DNA of 64,000 nucleotides from Piezodorus guildinii (taxonomy: Eukaryota > Arthropoda > Insecta > Hemiptera > Pentatomidae). Position numbers and translations under genes: made by a program. Shown piece by piece: positions 11,155 through 21,465 of this stretch (position 1 is its first letter; each line of letters opens with the position of its first letter). The DNA lies in the NCBI GenBank assembly GCA_023052935.1, contig CM041292.1, positions 142,193,143 to 142,257,142 on the forward strand, in the 5' to 3' direction. The notes below the pieces were generated by a model. It saw only the letters and a program-made list of their open reading frames with translations, ran no database searches and was not told where the DNA came from.

Positions 11155-11452
11155 AAAAACCTGTACCTCTACAACCCGTGAAGGGTCTTTCTTGCTTGGG
11201 CTCAGTACATATAGAGATTCGTACTGTTTCTAGGCCAACGGCCGTGCAATGAGGTGGTTGGACCTTGATCACGCTCAGCCGTCAGCTTTTTCCCCCAATT
11301 TGGGTAACCTCTAAAAAGAGGCTGGATCTGCCCAGGTCTCCATACCCCTACCCTCAGAATATTTATTCTGAATAACAGAATAAATATTCTGTCTTAGCCG
11401 GGATTCGGATTCGAAGAAAGTAGACTTTATCCATTAGACCACGCTTCTCCAA
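11155..11452 (-). mobile_element. tRNA-derived SINE, family A, reverse copy with internal palindrome
   Basis: The reverse complement carries the family A head (GTGGTCTAATGGATAAAGTC), a damaged B box (TTCGAATCCGAATCCCGG, with a small duplication), and the full set of downstream blocks to the GTAGAGGTACAGG end. At 11355-11391 two 16-bp inverted copies of CAGAATATTTATTCTG lie 5 bases apart. These come from an inverted duplication of the AATATTTATTCTG block next to the head. Confidence 0.82.
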
Positions 11453-11879
11453 AAAACAATATAAGACTGTGTGAGCATATTTTTTAATGTTGCAATTTTT
11501 AAAACAAAGATTTAAGATTAATTTTAAACCAATTTAAAATAATTATAGTAAAATTTCAAGTTCATGGAATATCATTAATTTCATCTAAGCTCCTCTTCAT
11601 ATTCTTTTTCTGTGATATTTCTTTAGCTCAACCATGTGTACTAAAGGATTAGTTTATTCTAATAACTTTAAAATTCCTTAAAATATACATAAACAACTGT
11701 AGATTCAAAGATTCGTCAAAAATTTCAAGCATAAGATGGAATAGGCATGGAACTAAGGAAGCACATTAAAAATGAATAGAGAAAAATCACTCACTAAATA
11801 GAGGGAAAGTGAATAACAATACATGTTTTATAAATATAATAATAATTTTTAATATTTGTTTGTTTTTTATTAACGTCAC
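11453..11879. other. AT-rich DNA, nothing recognised
   Basis: No open frame, repeat or motif cluster stands out. Confidence 0.5.
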
Positions 11880-12032
11880 TTTATTATTATTGTTTAATTA
11901 GGACAGGAATCTTATATTGCACACGTCCGGTTTACTCTCTTTAAAAAAAATCCTAGGGCCATCTGACAGGTTTGAACCGACGACCTTGGAATAGAAAGCT
12001 GTTATTCAAGCCACTACACCACAGGTGACCCC
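11880..12032 (-). mobile_element. tRNA-derived SINE, family C head, short variant
   Basis: The reverse complement starts GGGGTCACCTGTGGTGTAGT (A box) and has GGTTCAAACCT as B box, then CCTAGGATTTTTT and AGAGAGTAAA as in the 31.0-kb and 36.2-kb copies. It lacks their long middle body and ends early with an AATTAAACAATAATAATAA tail, so it is a short-form or internally deleted copy. Confidence 0.72.
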
Positions 12033-13017
12033 TATTTTTTTAATATTATTCTGGAAAACGTAATAATATATACTTTATACTTTTTATCCAACTTCGAATG
12101 AGTATGTGTTCATACATCTGTCGATGAGGTTTAGAATACTTTGGGCTGGAGGAGCTTAGTCTCAAAGCAGGTATCCAAAACAAGCACCTCTGAATTATTT
12201 TTAAAAAAAATAAAGAAATAGAGAACTTGTAACAATTTCAGCGGGGACCGGTAGATCTTTTAAACACGAGAACCCCATTTTAGTTTAGGACGGGAATAAA
12301 AAAAGACGGGAAAGAATTAATGTCATTAGAGGACGTGTTAACATTTCTCATGACTGACAAAGACCTGGCCCTCTTCCTTGTACGGAAATGTCTTCCTCTC
12401 TTTTATCTTTTATTCCTTGGTCAGACAGGACACGGAGGACTCAGTACCTGGCTGTGGACAGTCGATGATGAATGCTTAAAAAAAAGATGTTCTGATAATC
12501 CTTGTAGTGTAGGAATGAGATTGTTATGAACTATTGTCCCCGTCAGATTTTAGTTTGTTATGAATGGGGTGTATTAGTACAAAACCTTTCCTTTTCTTGA
12601 AAAAAAAAAAGAAGTAAATAAGTAGAGAAAATAAATCTTTGGATCTACATCCCTTCAAATGGAGATGGCCTTGTATACCATGACGTTAGGTGTAAGATAG
12701 GCTTTTAAGCAGGACCACGAAAAGTTCTCTATATTTAAGATTTATCGACTCTGAAGATGATTGAATTGTTCTAAGAAATCTTAAATGCATGTTTTCAGTT
12801 ATGAACACTCGAAAAAAATAAATAAATATGTCCTCTCAAAATGTAAGCTGAAACGCTTATTGATGTGTTGAATCGATTATTTTTTTATGAAAAAAAAACT
12901 CTTCGTTATACCGTGGTAATAATAAAACATCCGTCATTAAAGTTGTGTTTTTTAAAATAATTATGGCATTTTTGTCTCCATTATGATCAATTGATGTGCA
13001 ATTAAAACTTCTACTAT
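12033..13017. other. unassigned DNA with one mildly GC-rich stretch
   Basis: 12238-12540 is less AT-rich and holds a 69-codon frame beginning MSLEDVLTFLM with no recognised domain. A TTTCAG preceding 12241 could act as a splice acceptor, but no matching donor or continuing frame was found. I leave this unassigned. Confidence 0.35.
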
Positions 13018-13306
13018 ATATAAAATAATTTCATAATGATGGAGTTTTGTTGACCGTTGAGAAATTAGATGAGGAAGATGGTTGGGGGTGCGGTCATAAA
13101 TTAAAAACACACATTTAAAATAAATGTTATTTTAATTATGTGCCGACGTTTCGGCCTACAATGTGGGCCTTCATCAGGGGTGACTACGTGAAGGCCCACA
13201 TTCTAGGCCGAAACGTCGGCACATAATTAAAATAACATTTATTTTAAATGTGTGTTTTTAATTTATGACCGCACCCCCAACCATCTTCCTCATATAAAAT
13301 AATTTC
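13018..13306. mobile_element. near-perfect foldback element with hammerhead-like core, copy 2
   Basis: Arms at 13069-13173 and 13189-13293 are complementary at 104 of 105 positions around a 15-nt loop. The minus strand of the left arm plus loop reads CTGATGA (complement of 13171-13177), then a GGCC/GGCC stem, then GAAACGTCGGCAC (complement starting near 13152). CTGANGA...GAAA is the conserved core of hammerhead ribozymes, though one extra A sits between CTGATGA and the stem compared with the canonical core. A 15-bp direct repeat ATATAAAATAATTTC at 13018-13032 and 13292-13306 flanks the unit, and a 36-bp one-sided extension lies between the left repeat and the left arm. The right arm lacks the CTGATGA. 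This layout recalls inverted pseudo-LTRs of Penelope-like elements. Confidence 0.65.
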
Positions 13307-13959
13307 GATTTATAAAATGATAATGTTCAGTTCTATGATAAAGTTCTAATTCAAAATTCATAAATTATTTGTAGGCACATTCTGTTTTAGTAGCTGGTTC
13401 GTCTTTCTTAATTAAATATGAAAACTACGTTCGTCTTTCTTTATTTGAAAAAGATAAATTGTCTCTGTGATGTTTCGAGTTTTCATATAACCAATTGTAC
13501 ATCTATATATGAAGGAAATCTGATTTTAACTAATATCCGAAAAATCATGAATATTTTGTATTAGGTGTTATTTCTTTTAAAATATGATAAAATCAAACTG
13601 CGAGAGAACGTAAGATATAAAATAAGAAAACAAGATTAAAAATAAATAAATTAATAATTAGGGAGTATTACATTATTCTAATTTCTTAAAATTTTGGTAT
13701 ATGTGAATTTGATTTTAAATAGTTGTCAGTACAAAGAATGATATATTACTGAATTTAATGTTAAAATTATAGCTGTCAACTATGGTGGTGGACTTTAAAA
13801 ATTAGATGATTTCAATCAAGAAATAAAATGTTGCTCTATCTGCCATAAATAATTAAAAGAAATGTGACGAAAATTCTGTTTTTTTTTTTAAATAATATTT
13901 TTAATTTAATAATTACCTATTATAATTACCTTTTTTATTTTTAATTATGCTAATTTTTT
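13307..13959. other. AT-rich DNA, nothing recognised
   Basis: Only low-complexity A/T tracts are visible. Confidence 0.5.
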
Positions 13960-14133
13960 TTCTTTCTCTTTTTATCATTTAAAATTATTGTATATATTTA
14001 TTGTAATCATTAATGTTATTATTTTTTTTTCTGTATGTGTTCTTTGGCCAGTTATAATCGTTATTTTTTTTTGTACATGTATGTTATTCTTAAAGGACCT
14101 AGTTTCAGAATAAACTTCTTCTTCTTCTTAAAA
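13960..14133 (+). mobile_element. LINE 3' end fragment
   Basis: Near 14077-14113 the string TTATTCTTAAAGGACCTAGT followed by CAGAATAAA matches the 3' UTR end of the LINE copies at 2.2 and 24.0 kb, here on the plus strand, with a (CTT)n tail. No coding sequence survives. Confidence 0.5.
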
Positions 14134-14149
14134 CACACACACACATGTG

Positions 14150-14227
<78 letters not shown>
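14132..14227. repeat. (CA)n then (TA)n microsatellite
   Basis: A short CA run is followed by about 75 bases of pure TA directly after the LINE tail. Confidence 0.95.
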
Positions 14228-14232
<5 letters not shown>

Positions 14233-15201
14233 TTATTTATATAATAGCCACGTTTATTTTTTTTATTCTCGATTTTGCCGAATGCTGAATGAATTTATCA
14301 TAAAAACTCAATGTTTGTAATCAGTGATAACTAAAAAACATGTTACTTGATAAACCTTTATTTGTGTTTTCATTTTTTCACTAAAAATTGTTTAGTTGAT
14401 CAAAAATTTTATTTCTCTTATTTTATATCACAATAGGACATTCTAATAAACATTAATTTACAAAAGTACTATTTAATTAATTAACGAATCCGAAGATTTA
14501 ATTAAGATATTGAGTAGAAACAACATAATGGTCTCTGATTCAATCATATTGCATCATTGCCCATTTGTATAACCAATAATTGAATAATTGGGCCAATAAA
14601 AGCAGCTTGGTTCAGATTTTGAACTAGTATGACTATTTAAAGCTGTTATTTTACGAACTTTCTTTACTTTTTGGATTGATACTAAAAAGTATGAAATATT
14701 TTTGAATTCTTATTTATAATTTCTTATGAATTGCTCTAAATAATTCGATTACTCAATGTAGAGCTTCAATTGTTTTGATCCGAAATACATATCAGTTTTT
14801 TAGGCATTAATCCCATAATTACTTGTTTTTTTATAATTTGTTCTTTTCCCTTAACCTAGAACGTTTTGATTTACACGTTTTTAAAAATTACGAAAATTTT
14901 CTACTTTAAGAAATTTATCACTGTTAGGTGATATATTTAAGGATTCGCTGAAGAGTTAATTTTAGTTAAGTAAAACGGGAAGATTGGAAGTGCCTATATG
15001 CACCTGCATAGAAAATTGGGAATTTGGACTCTGACCAAGGCAGTATCTTCGTCTAAAACCAATGCTCTGGGTATAATTTCTACTGTGAACATATTCATGA
15101 AATAATTCTTAACAGTTTATCATTAATATTACTGTTATAAATAAATTTATGACACATTAATCATAATTTTGATTCCTTATTAAATAAATAAAATTACAAT
15201 A
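14228..15201. other. AT-rich DNA, nothing recognised
   Basis: No open frame of note and no repeat match within the window. Confidence 0.5.
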
Positions 15202-15202
15202 A

Positions 15203-15266
<64 letters not shown>
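15202..15266. repeat. (CA)n(TA)n microsatellite
   Basis: About 9 CA units continue directly into about 23 TA units. Confidence 0.95.
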
Positions 15267-15270
<4 letters not shown>

Positions 15271-16152
15271 GTTTAATCAATTATCATAACAAGTTTTAAC
15301 AGTAACATACACATACATGACTTATTGGAAGGCAGTCGAGATAGTTTAATATCCCATACTCACACATTCTTTATTCATCGTAGATTTTCTTTGAAAAAAT
15401 TGTAAAACAATAACTCATCAACAAAATTGATACATTATAATAGCCTACATTAGTGTTTACTTTATTTAATGAAAAACTAAGAGCAATATCTGGCCAAGCT
15501 ATATATTTTGACATGAATAAAATATATAGAAATGTAATAACGCACAAACTGTTCTAGTGTGGATATAATTAAATAAAACTAATAAATAATGACTGCAACT
15601 AATATCATATATAAATACATGTGAAAAAAGACTATTAAAGACGTACTACTACTACTACTACTAAAGCGTAAAAAAAAAAAAAACAATTCAAATTGTCAAA
15701 AAGCGTCAAAAAAATTTTGGGATGGGAGGTTTGATAAGAGGGAATTCCAAAAACTATTTAATTTTTCCCCCTTAAGGGTCATTGGCGTGGTCGAAATAAT
15801 TATATTCGATGGTAGAATCCTATTATATTCGTTTATTCTATTAATGTAGTTATTATAAAGGATATTAAACAATAAATAGCTAGCAACCTTGTGTTTAATA
15901 TATGACATATAAATACTCTTAATCATAGTATCATAGTATACAAAGAACTATCACCTTCAACCTCTCGATATTTCTCCTTTAAAACAATATAAGGCGCAAA
16001 TGCACCTTTCGCCTACAGCCTTTCAACATAAATATCTCTAATTAATTATTAACATAAGCCAATGATGAATTATCAAGTTTTAGTGATTAACTAAGAAACA
16101 AATTCGTCGAACTGTCAGAACAAACGTTTAAAAAAAAGGAAAAAAAAAAAAG
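15267..16152. other. AT-rich DNA with short simple repeats
   Basis: Contains a (TAC)n run at 15645-15661 and an A run near 15670. The 76-codon reverse frame at 15696-15926 has no recognised feature. Confidence 0.45.
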
Positions 16153-16866
16153 TACTCTTGCTATTTTGGGTTTTGTTATATTAGTTATCATATCGATTGG
16201 AAACAATCTCTTCCTTATTTTGTTCATATGTATCCTTTTATTAACATATGTTAAACTTTATAACGTTTCGAGACTTATCTTGCCTCATCTTCAGATATTA
16301 TCTAAAATATAATTGTACAATTATTTCAACTAATTATATATATATTAAGTATATATTATTTATAAATTAGAAATAATTTATAATTTAACTATTTACACTA
16401 TGTATAAAATTGTATATATACTCACATCTATTACCATATTTTTATATAATATAGGTCATTCAAATAAATTTAAATCACAACATTAAATCCTGATACTTCA
16501 TTATCACATATGTCAATATGCACTGTGCATTTGAATGTGTTCTAAACTGGTCTCTATCTAATGCCTTCCTATTCCACTCAATGTTTTCAAACAAACAAAA
16601 TACTACTTCTACCCAGGTCAGTTATTAAAACCCACACAAAATTCATCCCTACATATATACACACAACACACAACCATACAATATATGTCCATATATACAA
16701 ATTCAGCTACAAACATATACATATACACATATCATATACATAAACATATGCATCCACACATACGCACACACACACAAAACCCATACATATATATATACAT
16801 ACATACACACACATACATATACATATATATACATATATACATACATATATATATACATATACACAT

Positions 16867-16909
<43 letters not shown>

Positions 16910-17031
16910 TATATAATTATATACTTACACACTCACATAAAGTTTAACATATGTTAATAAAAGGATACATATGAACAAAATAAGGAAGAGATTGTTTCCA
17001 ATCGATATGATCATATGATATACTCTTCTAT
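16153..17031. mobile_element. foldback element with perfect 73-bp arms and hammerhead-like motif, copy 3
   Basis: Arms at 16189-16261 and 16937-17009 are exact reverse complements over 73 bp. Directly inside the left arm, the minus strand reads CTGAAGA (complement of 16288-16294), a GAGGC/GTCTC stem with one G-U pair, then GAAACGTTA. This is the same CTGANGA...GAAACGT order as the 13-kb copy but with a different sequence. The right arm lacks this part. Possible 11-bp flanking repeats TACTCTT(G)CTAT at 16153-16164 and 17021-17031 differ by one indel. The interior is mostly a CA/TA microsatellite and encodes nothing credible. Element class is inferred from the shared motif, not from a protein. 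Confidence 0.55.
16618..16935. repeat. compound CA/TA/CATA microsatellite
   Basis: Interleaved CA, TA and CATA units fill most of the foldback interior, with a pure (CA)n block at about 16877-16905. All overlapping Cys/Tyr/Val-rich or His/Thr-rich open frames on both strands are products of this repeat. Confidence 0.93.
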
Positions 17032-18469
17032 AATAGTGAATGATATATAATATGTTATATTAGTGTTTATGCGAGATAGTTGGAGAGGCTGGTTATATTT
17101 ATATTACAATTATTAAAATAAATTTTAAGTTATTTCGATGAACAGTTTATATTATTAAAACTTGTTCTTTATTGTTTATGATAGAGTGAATTCATCCAAC
17201 CAAAATATTCCATTGCATTTCGGTTTTCTTGACGGAGTCAGCACTGTGATCGGTACTGGTTCTCATGTTCGGATGTGGTTAAATTGGAGCTGCGATACCC
17301 GATACTGCTTTGGATCACACTAGAGCTCAATTTAAGTGTATTCGGTGGAACTGCTCTACAAACAAAAGTACATTTGCAATGTATTTTTGTTATATTATAT
17401 TTATATACGTGTATATGTGAGACAGTTGGAGAGGCTTGTTATATCTATATTTTATACGATAAAATTAATGTATGGTAAAAGAAAATTCGTGTTGTACTGG
17501 TTTGAAATTATAAGAAACTTATGTAGGCAGCTTTTTTGCCAAATTGATGTTTAAGAAAGTAATCGATGAACGAGCTGTAAGAGTTGCTTATAAATACCTC
17601 TATATCTTATGTAATTCATCAATGCAATTTAATTTGCTATAATAAATATACTAAATTTAGTTGGCGTAGCAGTTCAAATTGTATATAAAAATCTTTATAG
17701 GTTTTTTAGAAATATTTAACTTATATTTCAGGCAATATATGTCTGAAGAATGACCATTTACCTCATAATACGATACATATAACCTGGATACATGTCATTT
17801 CGGTTTAGATTAGAATAAGTTATCGTAAAAGCTCAAGGACTAAATTTATCGCTTTAAAAATCCCGACAATAATATTGTATATATATTAAAATAACAGTAA
17901 AAAATTAGTTTGCTTTTTTGATTGATTATTTTAAAATATCACTTTTTCTTATACAACCCCGTAATCATTTAAAAAAAGTCTATTATAAACTTTATATTAT
18001 TATGATACAAACTTTTTTCAATTTAATTAATATTTATTTTCAGTGATTTTTATAATAACTTTAGTAAAAACTTACAACCACTCATCATCCCGTGAGGCAG
18101 GACTGAGTTAGCTGCTTACGCTTCGTGGGGCAGGACGACACTGTTCAAAGTTCCAACGTCTTTAATACGAGATCACAACATTTACGGGCTTCCAACGCGC
18201 TAAATGTGAGATTGTAATAATTTTGCCATGGTTAAGCGCACATTTCTTGCATGAAATGTAAAGATAGGTAAAATCATGAAAACATTTTAAATTTAAGAAA
18301 ATTCTTAAAGAAGATTTATCGAATGAAATTAATCGATAAGAGTACTTTGAGGAGGGATGTTGAAGATTATAAAATAAATCCTTTTGCTTGTTGATTCCTT
18401 AAATACAAAATGTTGATAAATAAATAAACTTATTTTTTAGCGACTTATATTCTGAAAACAAGCCTGTGA
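17032..18469. other. unassigned DNA
   Basis: 17215-17480 has two overlapping frames of 67 and 72 codons without recognisable domains. The strings TTATGCGAGATAGTTGGAGA (near 17068) and TATGTGAGACAGTTGGAGAG (near 17414) are near-duplicates about 345 bp apart, hinting at an old local duplication. 18080-18200 is mildly GC-rich. Confidence 0.4.
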
Positions 18470-18610
18470 TCCACGTCGCTTCACGGGACAGGTCAGCGTG
18501 ACCCACAAGTGGGTCACCCCGTCCCACGGAATAGTTTAGTGTGACCCACCGGTGTTTCATGCCAGCGTGAACATGTTAAGACAGGACAATGCCTGTCGGA
18601 TCAGCTAGTC
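18470..18610. other. GC-rich island with palindromic GTGACCCAC motif
   Basis: This patch in AT-rich surroundings contains the palindrome GTGACCCACAAGTGGGTCAC at 18498-18517 and a further GTGACCCACCGGTG at about 18541. It may be part of a DNA transposon end or a host regulatory site. No terminal pairing with another site was found. Confidence 0.35.
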
Positions 18611-18699
18611 ATACATATAAATATTACTATTATATTTGGAAATGAGAGCCTTGCTTTTCTAGTATGCGATAAGCAAATTTTCAAGCAAAGCAAGTTTTG

Positions 18700-19060
18700 C
18701 GCTTTACATTTTTAATTTATATTTTTCCTTTTTGATTGTCTCTCAATTGGCCTAATCCTATTGGTTGGACAGATTGTGATGCGGCAATCAAAGGGCACTA
18801 AAGCCCCTGACATGAAGAAAAGTGGAACGAATTGCCATCGGATGTTGAATTCGAAGCACGGCGAGTCCTTGCCGCCAAGTAAGGAACGCCAGGCTAGTTG
18901 TTCCACTTAACTTATCCACCTTTGTCTTCTCTCTTATCTCACTCATTTATGTTCTCGTATCTTTTTCCTTCCCATTTCACTTTTGTTCGATGGCGCAGTG
19001 TAGTCTTTTTGCGTTGCTTCTAGGTTAGTCATTCGAGAAGATGTTGGAAGAAGGTAAACA
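18700..19060. other. GC-richer stretch, possible promoter or exon; unassigned
   Basis: Composition is clearly less AT-rich than its flanks. It holds a reverse 64-codon frame (18712-18906, product rich in Arg, Pro and Phe, no domain known) and an inverted CCAAT box (ATTGG near 18760). On the plus strand an ATG at 19041 is followed after four codons by GTAAAC, which could be a donor site. These features are weak singly, and a host 5' exon is only one reading. Confidence 0.2.
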
Positions 19061-19286
19061 GTCATCATCTAAGGAAAACATGATAATAAACCGCAAAGAT
19101 TCAAAAGTAGGCAAATATGAAATTCGTGATGTATGGATCAATGATACCCTATGTTATGTGCCTATGTACTCTAACGTTAATAAGAAATATTTAATTTATT
19201 CAAATTTATAGAATTTGAACTTTAACAGAGAATTATGAGATATAATGAATAATTTTATAAGATGGTTTTATAGATATAGCAAACAA

Positions 19287-19288
<2 letters not shown>

Positions 19289-19349
<61 letters not shown>
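19289..19349. repeat. (TA)n microsatellite
   Basis: About 60 bases of uninterrupted AT dinucleotides. Confidence 0.96.
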
Positions 19350-19351
<2 letters not shown>

Positions 19352-19749
19352 GAAAAAGAAACCGAGAAGCAGATGATACAAATATTAATGTGTGATACTC
19401 ACTCTTATCAGATACTTATTCATTTATAAACTATAAAATTGAATCAATGAAAATAATGGTTATGAGAAAATGCAGTTAGAAAATGTCGGAAATTTTATAT
19501 TTTGGAATAATCTGGTGGTAAGGTTTTATTTATTATTTTACCACGGGAAATAATGATATCTTCTATGGTCGGGTACAGTGTTTCAATTTATTTTTTTTTT
19601 CACGACACAATGCTTTAAGGATAATAATTAAATTTACTAACAATAAATTTTCAAAAAATAATTAAATATTCATACGAAAGAAGTAGGTGATATAAAATCA
19701 AAGTTCATAATCTTAGTAAGCGAAATACTTGTTTTCTTTTATTTTTAAG

Positions 19750-20720
19750 CATTGGAAACATTTATTTTACGTTCTTCACTGTTCGCAGTGAATGATTACA
19801 CATATCTCAGACCATTTTTAGCCTTAACAACTCGTACATATGCACTGTTCATTGTGAACATAAATTTATGCTGTGTGATCAGACAAACCATGCGTGAGAG
19901 TGTCTGCGATTCCTTGTTTCCAGAACGACACTGCATACTGAATCAAGCACACGCACAGTCAGCCACTGTATTTATTCTTCCTCTTGATTAGCCTATACGT
20001 GGGCTGTACTGTGACTTTCTCTTAGGTACAATCCAACTTAAACTTGAGAATGATCGTTCTTGAAGCTTCATAATTTTGTGTGTGTGTGTGACGTATGTTT
20101 TCTTCTGCAGGTTATCACTGCGATGAATATTAAAACAGTTGTTTTGATATTATAAATTCAGTGAAAAAAATATACTTCTTATGATTTGCAGGTGCGTTTT
20201 CAGTATTGAAAAATTCGCCCACCGTCCACCACCTACCCAGTCTTTCTTAGCTTATGTGCATTCACGCCTTCTCCATTTCTGGGGTGAGTGGGAACGTTGA
20301 ATTATTCCGCCAGTGAGCCAGATGAATGACTTTGCAAAGTCCAGTTGGTGTGGGAGCTATATTAGATTAAGTTGATTGTTGTAATAGCTATTATATGTCT
20401 GCATTAAAAAAAAAAAAAAAAAAACACAACAGAAACCTGATTCGAAGACGTCCGAAACACGGCTTGATGAGGCCATATAGTGCCTGACAAGCCATCAAGT
20501 TCTCCTCTCGCTCTACTTTCGACGTCATGGGCCAGGTCCCTTATTAATTATTTTTTTGCTGTCAAAATAAAAACATGATCGCTAACAAGTATCGTAACTG
20601 TACCTGCATGATTAATAATTGGTGTCATGTCTGCCCAGTCAGTATGTCATGTTCACTGAGCCTACATTAGCGGAGTTAGGCTGCAGTGCAATCCAAACGC
20701 TGCTGTTGAAACATTTAAAT
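19750..20720. other. GC-richer non-repeat DNA, candidate host regulatory or exon region
   Basis: Several blocks (19790-19985, 20205-20345, 20430-20540, 20620-20700) rise above the local AT level and match no repeat in the window. A 79-codon frame at 19752-19991 has no recognised domain. TTTTCTTCTGCAG ending near 20111 is a good splice-acceptor shape, and GACGTCA near 20521 resembles a CRE. An (A)18 run lies near 20406. I cannot build a gene from these parts. Confidence 0.25.
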
Positions 20721-21094
20721 TCAAATTCGTTTCCCTTATAAGGATTTATTAATTGAAAGTTCACTGCACACCTGATTGATAGGAAATTATATATATATAT
20801 TTTTTTTTATCTAACCCTCCTTGTTAAAGGAATATAATATTTTTATTTTTTAATTTTCTTTGATAATTAAATAAGACGAATCTTTGTAATGTAAATCAAT
20901 GGCTCACCAACAATACTCCTACCATTCACTCCATTTTTATTTATTTAATGCCATTTTATATTATTAATTTTTTTTAAATTCATTACGGTTATTTAAACCG
21001 GTTAACTTGGATTAATTGAACTATCCAACCCGAATTATGATTCTAAATTTTAATACGAAAAGAATCAAATAAGTTGGTTTAATAATATAGTAAT

Positions 21095-21465
21095 GAGAGA
21101 TTTTCGCGCCCCCTGTAAAATTTCCTAGAATGGATAAAGTACCTTTTGGAAATCAATTATCTTAAACAGTCAATAAACGCTTAAGTTGGCCAACAATGCC
21201 ACATGGTCCTTCCATATCGTAATAATGAATGGGCGCCCCTTGGATGGAAATTCTCCCTTAAAAAAACGAATACCAAGGCCCCATTATTCCTCGAATGAGC
21301 CCATGATTAAAGGTTCCCTCTACTTGCTCGTTAGGCCAGCTTTTTTTCTCATTGAGTTGTAATTAGCAACTGTCACATGTCATGGCTGTTGGCTGAAAAA
21401 CTTTAATTTGTCGGGTATAAATGAAACTGACCTCGCCTAATTACCAGCAAATGGGAAAGGTTTTT
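21095..21465. promoter_or_regulatory. candidate conserved non-coding regulatory block
   Basis: This stretch has few low-complexity runs, GC-richer text and clustered motifs typical of developmental enhancers: TAATTA homeodomain cores at 21360-21365 and 21438-21443, an E-box CACATG at 21374-21379, and CATGATTAAAGG near 21302. It contains no long open frame. Motifs this short also occur by chance, so the call rests mostly on the contrast with neighbouring decayed DNA. Confidence 0.25.

Noticed and set aside
14035..14244. 69-codon frame with a long Tyr-Ile repeat
   Set aside because: Produced by the (TA)n array following a LINE tail.
16685..16957. Overlapping open frames rich in His/Thr or Cys/Val/Tyr on both strands
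   Set aside because: They are translations of a CA/TA compound microsatellite.
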